Below are positions 1 through 5,797 of a DNA stretch of 7,013 nt, piece after piece. The stretch's first letter is position 1, and every line of letters starts with the position of its first letter. Origin of the DNA: Pseudomonadota bacterium (GTDB lineage: Bacteria > Desulfobacterota > Desulfobacteria > Desulfobacterales > RPRI01); assembly GCA_018830925.1 (NCBI GenBank), contig JAHJRK010000032.1, positions 1 to 7,013 on the forward strand. The letters are read 5' to 3'. The position numbers and the translations under genes are program-made. Under the pieces are notes generated by a model, which was given only the letters and a program-made list of their open reading frames with translations, had not been told where the DNA came from and searched no databases.

Positions 1-1
1 G

Positions 2-676
2 AGCCAGACATTTTCAACCGCCGCAGACAGTCAACCTGCGGTATCCATACATGTTCTGCAGGGAGAAAGAGAGATGGCTGCCGGAAACAAAACCCTCGGC
101 CGTTTCGAACTCGTGGGAATACCTCCTGCTCCGAGAGGCGTGCCGCAGATTGAAGTAGCATTCGATATTGACGCAAACGGAATAGTAAACGTCTCTGCAA
201 AGGATATGGCCACAAGCAAGGAACAGTCTATTCAGATCACGGCTTCAAGCGGATTGTCAAAAGAAGAGATTGACAAGCTGATTAAGGATGCGGAGCTTCA
301 TGCGGAAGACGACAAAAAGAAAAGGGAAGTTGTTGATGCGCGTAATACCGGTGACGCCATGATCTATTCCACCGAAAAGTCCATAAAAGATTTGGGTGAA
401 AAGGTCGATGCGGCTACAAAAAGCAAGGTCGATGAAGCCATAAACCGCCTTAAAAAGGCGATGGAAGGCGAAAGCGCTTCCGAAATAAAAAAGCTGACAG
501 AGGAACTGACCCAGGAATCGCATAAGCTTGCGGAAGCCATGTATAAACAGGCTTCTCAGCAGGCCGGAGAACAGCAGGATGGAGGCGCAGCCGGAGCTTC
601 GCAGGAGAAGCGTTCAAAAGGCGAAGAGGATGTAGTGGATGCCGACTTTGAAGAAGTAAAAGACGACAAGAAATAA
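2..676 (+). CDS. dnaK: Chaperone protein DnaK (Hsp70), C-terminal part, 5' end outside the window
   Basis: ATP-dependent Hsp70 chaperone of the cytoplasm, which works with DnaJ and GrpE on unfolded polypeptides. The open frame runs in from the left edge without a start, giving 224 visible residues. The internal ATG at 74 is not a real start, because the 24 codons before it are also DnaK-like (SQTFSTAADSQPAV, then IHVLQGEREM). Visible parts in order: the substrate-binding beta domain, with the hallmark stretch GRFELVGIPPAPRGVPQIEV and then DIDANGIVNVSAKD; the alpha-helical lid, rich in Lys and Glu; a Gln/Gly/Ala-rich linker (QASQQAGEQQDGGAAGA); and the acidic end VVDADFEEVKDDKK, a normal DnaK tail. 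The ATPase domain lies upstream, outside the window. A strong terminator follows at once, so dnaJ is not the next co-transcribed gene here. Nothing looks damaged. Confidence 0.97.
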   Translation, partial: SQTFSTAADSQPAVSIHVLQGEREMAAGNKTLGRFELVGIPPAPRGVPQIEVAFDIDANGIVNVSAKDMATSKEQSIQITASSGLSKEEIDKLIKDAELHAEDDKKKREVVDARNTGDAMIYSTEKSIKDLGEKVDAATKSKVDEAINRLKKAMEGESASEIKKLTEELTQESHKLAEAMYKQASQQAGEQQDGGAAGASQEKRSKGEEDVVDADFEEVKDDKK

Positions 677-703
677 TTCTGCAGCTGATATTGCTCAACC
701 GAT

Positions 704-753
704 ATAGCCCGCGGCACATTAAGTTTGAATATGCCGCGGGCTATTTTATTTTT
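704..753 (+). terminator. Intrinsic (Rho-independent) terminator after dnaK
   Basis: The arms 704-720 and 728-744 form a 17-bp stem with a single C/A mismatch (717/731), a G+C-rich core (GCCCGCGGC) and a 7-nt loop. A T-rich tract (TTTTATTTTT) follows through 753. It starts 28 nt after the dnaK stop codon and separates dnaK from the next transcription unit. Confidence 0.88.
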
Positions 754-787
754 CCCGTCTGCGTCTATTATGAATACCTGATAATTA

Positions 788-816
788 TTGACCCTTGAGG
801 CAAATTCAGATAACCT
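788..816 (+). promoter_or_regulatory. Candidate sigma-70 promoter for the aldehyde dehydrogenase operon
   Basis: TTGACC at 788-793 matches the -35 consensus in five of six positions. A 17-nt spacer is followed by TAACCT at 811-816, a weak -10 with only three matches. It is the best pair I found between the dnaK terminator and the first translated ORF, and it sits 62 nt before the ATG at 878. The weak -10 keeps this tentative. Confidence 0.35.
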
Positions 817-877
817 TTTAAATTAAATTGGCTCATCCCTTTTGAATTTTCTTTATGACTTCCAGGAAGGATCAAAG

Positions 878-979
878 ATGAAAGCTCCTGTGGTAAAGAC
901 GGCTCTTCCCGGACCCCTTTCTCCCAGCTCATTAGGAGAAGAATCTTATATTATAAAAACAATTTGCGGGAGGTTTTAA
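878..979 (+). CDS. Small 33-codon ORF with strong RBS; possible aminotransferase remnant or leader peptide
   Basis: AGGAAGG (864-870) lies 7 nt before the ATG at 878, one of the best Shine-Dalgarno signals in the window. The ORF encodes 33 residues beginning MKAPVVKTALPGPLS and ending IKTICGRF, and stops at 977-979, 4 nt before the next ATG. Its last codons contain the ribosome binding site of the dehydrogenase (GGGAGG, 968-973), so its translation could be coupled to that gene. The opening 'VVKTALPGP' resembles the N-terminus of class-III (GABA/lysine type) aminotransferases, where a K-T-x-L-P-G-P segment precedes the PLP domain. From memory of the family only, the rest of the ORF does not continue that match. 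It could therefore be an internally deleted aminotransferase gene, which would make metabolic sense beside a semialdehyde dehydrogenase. Alternatives are a short leader peptide or a chance ORF. Confidence 0.4.
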   Translation: MKAPVVKTALPGPLSPSSLGEESYIIKTICGRF

Positions 980-983
980 TAGA

Positions 984-2513
984 ATGGTCTCAATATCAGA
1001 AAGACTGGGAATTTCAAATACGCTCGATGGCGCGGGATCAGGCTGTTTCATTAGATGCAGCGGACCGGTTATCGATTCAATTTCTCCGGTAAATGGCACA
1101 GTAATAGGAACGATCAGAAGCGCCGGAAAGAAAGAATATGAAAAGGTAACCGGAAAGGCCTTCATGGCCTTTAAAACATGGAGCCTTATTCCTGCCCCAA
1201 AAAGAGGTGATATTGTCCGGCAGATCGGGGATGCTTTCAGAACACACAAAAAAGATCTGGGCGAGCTCATCAGTATGGAAGTTGGAAAGATACGGGCTGA
1301 AGGAGAAGGCGAAGTCCAGGAGATGATCGACATGGCTGATTTTGCAACCGGTCAGTCCAGAATGCTTTATGGATTAAGCATGCACAGCGAACGCCCGGAC
1401 CACAGGATGTATGAACAATGGCATCCTTTAGGGCCGGTTGGGGTGATTTCAGCATTTAATTTCCCCATGGCTGTCTGGGCGTGGAACGCGATGATTGCTC
1501 TAATCGCCGGCAATACTGTCATATGGAAACCTTCTTCAAAAGCTCCTCTATCAGCCATAGCCGCAACAAAGATTGCCTGGGATGTTCTTAAGCGAAATGA
1601 TGTTCCTGAGGGTGTCTTAAATCTCTTAATCGGGAACAGAAACGATATAGGCGAAAACCTCTTGAGAGACCGCCGGGTTCCGCTTATCTCTGCAACAGGA
1701 AGCGTGGAAATGGGGCGACATGTCGCGACAACTGTCGCGGAACGCCTGGGTCGGTCTATCCTCGAACTTGGAGGAAATAATGCTGTAATAGTAACGCCAA
1801 AGGCTGACCTTGAAACAGCTCTCAGGGCAATTCTTTTTGGTGCCGTTGGAACCGCCGGGCAAAGATGCACAACAACAAGACGCCTGATAGTCCATAAGGA
1901 TATCGCAAAGAAACTGACTGACGCCCTGGTAAAAGCATACAGGAAAATCCGGATTGGAGACCCTCTTGACGAACGTGTTCTCATGGGCCCGCTTATTGAC
2001 CGTGAAGCAGTAAACACAATGCAAAATGCCATCAAAAAAATCAAAAAGCATAAAGGCCGGATTCTGTATGGAGGCAAGATTCTCTCAGGAGGGATATATA
2101 ACACAGGAACCTATGTTACGCCGTGCATCTGTGAAGTAAAGCATGACACTCCGGTAGTTATGGAAGAAACCTTTGCCCCCCTTTTGTATATCATAAGATA
2201 CAACACTATAGAGGAAGCGGTTAAGTATCATAATGCGGTTCCCCAGGGATTGTCATCGGGTATATTTACCAATGATCTTAAAGAAGCCGAATTTTTCTTG
2301 AGCAACAGGGGAAGCGACTGCGGAATAGCAAATGTCAATATCGGAACTTCCGGAGCCGAAATAGGGGGAGCGTTTGGCGGGGAAAAAGATACGGGCGGAG
2401 GCAGGGAATCCGGATCAGATGCATGGAAAGCGTACATGCGCCGCCAGACATGCACTATCAACTGGTCGGGTAAACTTCCGCTTTCCCAGGGAATAACTTT
2501 TGGGATAGATTGA
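984..2513 (+). CDS. ALDH7/antiquitin-type aldehyde dehydrogenase (probable alpha-aminoadipate-6-semialdehyde / piperideine-6-carboxylate dehydrogenase)
   Basis: Cytoplasmic NAD(P)+-dependent aldehyde dehydrogenase of 509 residues, normal length for the family. The ALDH fold is complete: SAFNFP with catalytic-site Asn159; coenzyme-site WKP with Lys182; ELGGNNAVIV with general base Glu261; GTAGQRCTTTRR with nucleophile Cys295; and EETFAP (394-399) for NAD ribose binding. The antiquitin subfamily is marked by the Cys-flanking QRCTTTRRL and by the C-terminal stretch SGAEIGGAFGGEKDTGGGRE followed by SGSDAWKAYMRR. In antiquitin this SGA loop and the Arg before the Cys (Arg294 here) contact the aminoadipate semialdehyde. 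The expected reaction is oxidation of alpha-aminoadipate semialdehyde to alpha-aminoadipate in lysine breakdown; betaine aldehyde or other aldehydes are possible. The ATG at 984 has GGGAGG ten nt upstream, and the N-terminus aligns with the family. First full-length gene of a four-gene run; the next gene begins 3 nt after its stop. Confidence 0.93.
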   Translation: MVSISERLGISNTLDGAGSGCFIRCSGPVIDSISPVNGTVIGTIRSAGKKEYEKVTGKAFMAFKTWSLIPAPKRGDIVRQIGDAFRTHKKDLGELISMEVGKIRAEGEGEVQEMIDMADFATGQSRMLYGLSMHSERPDHRMYEQWHPLGPVGVISAFNFPMAVWAWNAMIALIAGNTVIWKPSSKAPLSAIAATKIAWDVLKRNDVPEGVLNLLIGNRNDIGENLLRDRRVPLISATGSVEMGRHVATTVAERLGRSILELGGNNAVIVTPKADLETALRAILFGAVGTAGQRCTTTRRLIVHKDIAKKLTDALVKAYRKIRIGDPLDERVLMGPLIDREAVNTMQNAIKKIKKHKGRILYGGKILSGGIYNTGTYVTPCICEVKHDTPVVMEETFAPLLYIIRYNTIEEAVKYHNAVPQGLSSGIFTNDLKEAEFFLSNRGSDCGIANVNIGTSGAEIGGAFGGEKDTGGGRESGSDAWKAYMRRQTCTINWSGKLPLSQGITFGID

Positions 2514-2516
2514 TGT

Positions 2517-3518
2517 ATGCCTGGATATAAAGATTCACAAAATGAGACATTTATAAGCATTACTGTTCTTCTGCTTCTTGCGATAACGGGGACATTGATA
2601 TTCCTGAAACAGTTCCGCTATGACTCATCCATTTTCCCTTCAGGCATGATATTATCCATTCATTCAAATCAGCCTTTATTGGATGAAAAAACGGAAAGCG
2701 CCCTGTCTTTAAAAAACATGACTCCAATGACACCGCCTGAAACATTTAACGGAGACAACCTGTCGGAAAAAATAAACGGAAAGGCCGAACTGTATCTTTC
2801 TTCAGGATTTAAAAGTCTGACAAGTCAGCGGTTTAGAGAACCGGACGATCCCGATTCATGGCTTGAAGTATTTATTTACGACATGGAAAATATCGCAAAT
2901 GCTTTTGCCGTATACAGCGTACAGAAGAGAGAAGGTTTCATTCCGCTTGAATTATCCAAATATTCCTATAAAACCGAAAACGCCCTCTTTCTCGTATGCG
3001 ACCGATTTTATCTTGAGATAATTTCTTCAAAAGTCTCCGGCTCTCTTATGGATTCAATACTCTCTTATTCAAAAGATTTCATAAAAAAGACGGGGGCCGG
3101 AGAAAAAATAATTCCGGATACAAAACTTTTCCCGGCAGAAAATCTTGATGAAAACAGCATTATTCTTTTTTCTTCCAATGCTTTCGGCTTTGATAGCCTC
3201 AACATGGTTTTTGCGGCCGATTACAAAACAAAGGAAGGCAAAATCAAGGTATTCCTTTCACGCCGGAAAAACAAAGCGGAAGCTGCTGAGCTTGCAAAAA
3301 GTTATTCGGACTTTCTTTCTTCTCTTGGAGGCAGGAATATAAAATCAGATACTGGTTTAGGTAATATCAGAATAATTGAAATCATGGATGCTTATGAACT
3401 GATCTTTACAAACGGCCCTTTTCTTGCCGGAATTCACTCGGCGGACAATTTAAAAGAGGCAAAAGAGCTTGCATCGGCTTTAAATATTAAACTCGGAGAA
3501 ACAACCGGTGTCAAATAA
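2517..3518 (+). CDS. DUF6599-like membrane-anchored protein of unknown function
   Basis: A 333-residue protein with one N-terminal hydrophobic segment (about residues 12-30, FISITVLLLLAITGTLIFL) flanked by charged residues. It is probably a signal anchor that leaves the rest outside the cytoplasmic membrane. The motif NLSEKINGKAELYLSSGFKS (81-100), followed by SWLEVFIYDM and ANAFAVYSVQKRE, matches what I recall of DUF6599, where a 'Y-I-x-G-A-A-E-L-Y-L-x-Y-G-F' motif is the signature. The invariant-looking NGxAELYL core is kept. No metal or haem motif is visible. The ATG at 2517 follows the dehydrogenase stop by 3 nt with no good Shine-Dalgarno sequence, so translation probably depends on coupling. 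The 3' end overlaps the DUF362 gene by 11 nt, which fits a pair working together. The biochemical role is unknown. Codon use looks A+T-richer than in the right-hand gene. Confidence 0.75.
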   Translation: MPGYKDSQNETFISITVLLLLAITGTLIFLKQFRYDSSIFPSGMILSIHSNQPLLDEKTESALSLKNMTPMTPPETFNGDNLSEKINGKAELYLSSGFKSLTSQRFREPDDPDSWLEVFIYDMENIANAFAVYSVQKREGFIPLELSKYSYKTENALFLVCDRFYLEIISSKVSGSLMDSILSYSKDFIKKTGAGEKIIPDTKLFPAENLDENSIILFSSNAFGFDSLNMVFAADYKTKEGKIKVFLSRRKNKAEAAELAKSYSDFLSSLGGRNIKSDTGLGNIRIIEIMDAYELIFTNGPFLAGIHSADNLKEAKELASALNIKLGETTGVK

Positions 3519-4506
3519 AGATAACTGCGAAAAAACGGACAGAAGGGAGTTCTTAATCAGGTCATCAAAGGCAGGGCTTTTGATCCTGTCGTCATGTGCG
3601 ACAGGTTATCTATTTTATAACCGCAATAATTCTCAATTACCGGCAGATAAAAACGAGACGGTTTCCGGCCTTCCGGATTTCTCCGTTAAGGAGGCAGGCG
3701 GTAAAATGGCCGTCGTAAAAGGAGATGACAGGATAAAAACAATCAATCTTGCCCTTAAAGCTGTCGGCGGCATCGAAAATTTTATTAAAAAAGGAGACAG
3801 GGTGCTTTTAAAAGTCAATGCGGCTTTTGCTTCTCCTCCTGTCCTTTCCGCAACCACAAACCCTCAGCTCCTTGAGGAAGTTATAAGGCTTTGTTATGCG
3901 GCCGGGGCATCCTCTGTGGCCGTAACGGATAATCCGATCAATGACCCTTCATCATGCTTCGCATTGACAGGCATAGAAAGTGCTGCAAAACGTGCCGGGG
4001 CAAAAGTGATTCTTCCGGAAGAGAGTCTTTTTGAGCCGCTGACAATCGAAGGAGGCTCCCTGATAAAGGACTGGCCCGTTTTCTATCAGCCGTTGATAAA
4101 TTCAGACAAGCTCATCGGTATCGCTCCTGTCAAGGATCACCAGCGGAGCGGCGCATCCATGACGATGAAAAACTGGTATGGACTTCTCGGCGGAAGAAGA
4201 AATATTTTTCACCAGGATATACATAACATAATAAAAGAGCTTGCGGTGATGGTAAAGCCCACATTTGTTATCCTTGACGGAACTGTAAGTATGATGACAA
4301 ACGGCCCGACAGGAGGCTCTCTTTCAGATTTGAAACATACAAACACCATGATAGTCGGCACGGACCAAGTTGCGGTTGACGCTTATGGCGCAGCGCTTCT
4401 CGGCAAAAGCGCCGGAGAACTCGCATATATAGAAAAAGCATACTCTGCAGGAGCAGGAAATATGGACTACCGCGTGCTTAATCCTGAAATACTAAACACT
4501 TTATGA
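3508..4506 (+). CDS. Tat-signal DUF362 domain protein
   Basis: A 332-residue DUF362-family protein that starts at a GTG inside the end of the upstream gene (GGAG at 3494-3497 supports it). The N-terminus carries a twin-arginine signal: D-R-R-E-F-L-I (11-17, Arg12-Arg13) and a hydrophobic run to about residue 36, predicting export or anchoring through Tat. L-S-S-C (27-30) could be a lipobox, but hydrophobic residues continue past Cys30, so an uncleaved anchor is equally possible. DUF362 landmarks: VLLKVNAAF (99-107, equivalent of VLIKPN), VAVTDNP (137-143), PVKDHQRSGASMTMKNWYGL (207-226, equivalent of the K-T-H...K-N-x-x-G block), VILDGTVSMMTNGPTGG (254-270) and GTDQVAVDAYGA (284-295). Unlike many family members it has no ferredoxin tail. 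Tat export suggests folding with a cofactor before transport, possibly as a redox partner; this is inference. Its stop overlaps an ATG (ATGA at 4503-4506) that is in frame with the next gene but is probably not the true start. Confidence 0.85.
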   Translation: MSNKDNCEKTDRREFLIRSSKAGLLILSSCATGYLFYNRNNSQLPADKNETVSGLPDFSVKEAGGKMAVVKGDDRIKTINLALKAVGGIENFIKKGDRVLLKVNAAFASPPVLSATTNPQLLEEVIRLCYAAGASSVAVTDNPINDPSSCFALTGIESAAKRAGAKVILPEESLFEPLTIEGGSLIKDWPVFYQPLINSDKLIGIAPVKDHQRSGASMTMKNWYGLLGGRRNIFHQDIHNIIKELAVMVKPTFVILDGTVSMMTNGPTGGSLSDLKHTNTMIVGTDQVAVDAYGAALLGKSAGELAYIEKAYSAGAGNMDYRVLNPEILNTL

Positions 4507-4520
4507 AGACCTCAACAGAT

Positions 4521-4525
4521 GGAGG
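4521..4525 (+). promoter_or_regulatory. Ribosome binding site that sets the start of the PAS sensor gene
   Basis: GGAGG lies 7 nt before the ATG at 4533. The upstream in-frame ATG at 4503 overlaps the preceding stop as ATGA but has no comparable Shine-Dalgarno sequence. It would add ten residues (MKTSTDGGTG) with no family resemblance, whereas the ATG at 4533 gives MTDKPTYNKLELRIEALEKE, a typical start for this type of PAS protein. Confidence 0.8.
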
Positions 4526-4532
4526 AACCGGA

Positions 4533-5663
4533 ATGACTGATAAGCCTACCTACAATAAACTGGAACTCAGAATAGAAGCTCTTGAAAAGGAGACTGGCAG
4601 GCACAGGGAAGCGGAAGAAGCCTTAAGAAAGAGCGAGAGCGATTACAGAACTCTTGTGGAGAACCTGCGCGTGGGTGTTTACAGGAATACCGGCGGTCCA
4701 CAGGGGAAGTTTATCAAGGCAAACCCTGCCATAGTAAAGATATTCGGCTATGATTCTGTGGAAGAATTCATGAAGGTTTCAGTTTCGGACCTTTACATGG
4801 ATTCGGAAGAGAGAACGCTTTTTGTTGAAGAACTGAGGCGGAATGGAATAGTGAGAGCAAGAGAGCTTCGGTTGAAAAAGAAGGACGGTACTCCCATGTG
4901 GGCATCCTGCACGGCCACAATGAAATATGACAATGGGAACATAGCCTGGATAGACGGTATTATAGAAGACATAACTGCCCGCAAAGAGGCTGAAGAGGCT
5001 CTTCGAAGATCAAATGAGATCCTCAACAATATACTTTCCGCATCCCCGGTCGGTATTGGCCTGGTCGAAGAGAATATAATAAGCTGGGCAAACGACAGAA
5101 TGGCGCAGATGTTCGGATTCTCCAGTGAAAAGGATTATGTCGGAAGCCCCCTTGAAATAATATACATATCGAAAGAAGAATACAATCGAGTCGTAAGTAC
5201 CTTAATGGACAGGCTAAGGACAGGTCAGCCTCCAGAGGTAGATGCCATGTACAAGCGCGCAAATGGCGACACGTTTCCGGGGCATTTTAAAATGAGCTGT
5301 CCTGATCCATCCAATCCTGCCAGAAGGGCAATTTTTACCATTCACGATATCTCATGGCGCAAGCAGGCTGAAGAAGAACGTATCATGAGAGAAAAACTCC
5401 TGGGTGTATTAGAGATGGCAGGAGCCATCTGTCACGAGATGAACCAGCCTATCCAGTGTATTTCCGCATATTCCGAGAGCCTTATCGAAGATTTCACAGG
5501 AGACGAGCCTGCTTACGAAAAAGTGAAAAAGATAATTGACCAGATAAGAAAAATGGGCGTGATAACGAGCAAGATCCAGCGGATCACAAAATACGAGACC
5601 AGGAATTACATGGAAGGGGTCAGGATCATAGATATCGACAAATCCTCAACAGATATGGGCTGA
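4533..5663 (+). CDS. PAS-PAS sensor protein with histidine-kinase H-box but no ATPase domain
   Basis: A 376-residue soluble protein with no membrane segment. Order of parts: an N-terminal coiled coil (about 5-35); PAS 1 (about 36-150), ending in the PAC signature GIIEDITARKEAEEALRRS; PAS 2 (about 160-280), ending FTIHDISWRKQAEEE; and a dimerisation/phosphoacceptor helix with H-box AGAICHEMNQPIQCISAYSE, phosphoacceptor candidate His301. After this hairpin helix (to about 355) the protein ends with RIIDIDKSSTDMG. There are no N, G1, F or G2 boxes, so it cannot bind ATP and phosphorylate itself as a normal kinase would. I remember similar proteins from Desulfobacterota that end in 'I-I-D-I-D-K-A-S' after the H-box helix, so this looks like a family architecture and not a frameshift. 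A role as a phosphoacceptor or dimer partner for another kinase is inference. The start at 4533 is chosen on its GGAGG. It lies 26 nt behind the DUF362 gene. Confidence 0.85.
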   Translation: MTDKPTYNKLELRIEALEKETGRHREAEEALRKSESDYRTLVENLRVGVYRNTGGPQGKFIKANPAIVKIFGYDSVEEFMKVSVSDLYMDSEERTLFVEELRRNGIVRARELRLKKKDGTPMWASCTATMKYDNGNIAWIDGIIEDITARKEAEEALRRSNEILNNILSASPVGIGLVEENIISWANDRMAQMFGFSSEKDYVGSPLEIIYISKEEYNRVVSTLMDRLRTGQPPEVDAMYKRANGDTFPGHFKMSCPDPSNPARRAIFTIHDISWRKQAEEERIMREKLLGVLEMAGAICHEMNQPIQCISAYSESLIEDFTGDEPAYEKVKKIIDQIRKMGVITSKIQRITKYETRNYMEGVRIIDIDKSSTDMG

Positions 5664-5705
5664 AGATTCTATTAGGCAAATTACATTAAACCCGTGCCGC
5701 TCAGT

Positions 5706-5768
5706 CTAAAATAAATTTCCTCCATGGGCCACAAGAACTTCCCTCTCCTGCAGATTGCGGATGATCAT
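5706..5768 (-). pseudogene. 20-codon gene stub, possibly the N-terminus of a lost small cupin protein
   Basis: On the - strand, AAGGA lies about 8 nt before an ATG at 5768-5766. The ORF reads MIIRNLQEREVLVAHGG and three more residues before TAG (5708-5706). It starts 29 nt after the stop of the ferredoxin-type DUF362 gene on the same strand, as a second operon gene would. The opening 'M-I-I-R-N-L...A-H-G-G' resembles the start of small single-domain cupins as I recall them; ectoine synthase also begins MIVRNLEE, but the match stops there. No continuation is visible, because the frame soon runs antisense into the 3' end of the PAS gene. I read it as the stump of a gene cut off at this convergent junction. 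A chance ORF cannot be excluded. Confidence 0.3.
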
Positions 5769-5797
5769 AATACATCCTTTCCACAGTTCAATATTAC

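Noticed and set aside
829..846. Sigma-54 promoter (TGGC...TTTGA)
   Set aside because: GG at 830-831 is present, but the bases 12 nt further on are TT, not the required GC.
1367..2104. 245-codon open frame on the - strand inside the dehydrogenase gene
   Set aside because: Antisense to a complete ALDH7 reading frame with all catalytic motifs. The translation has no recognisable domain and there is no good RBS, so it is a shadow of the real gene.
4503..4532. ATGA-coupled upstream start for the PAS gene
   Set aside because: In frame but lacks a Shine-Dalgarno sequence of its own, and adds ten non-conserved residues. The ATG at 4533 has GGAGG at 7 nt and a family-like N-terminus.
5759..5780. Hairpin GGATG / CATCC as a terminator between the convergent genes
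   Set aside because: The stem is only 5 bp, the loop is A+T-rich and only three T residues follow. It also overlaps the start of the 20-codon - strand stub.
5664..5797. Frameshifted or read-through ATPase domain after the PAS gene
   Set aside because: Read-through of the TGA adds only three residues before TAG, and no N, G1 or G2 box is seen in any frame of the 134 nt before the convergent gene.
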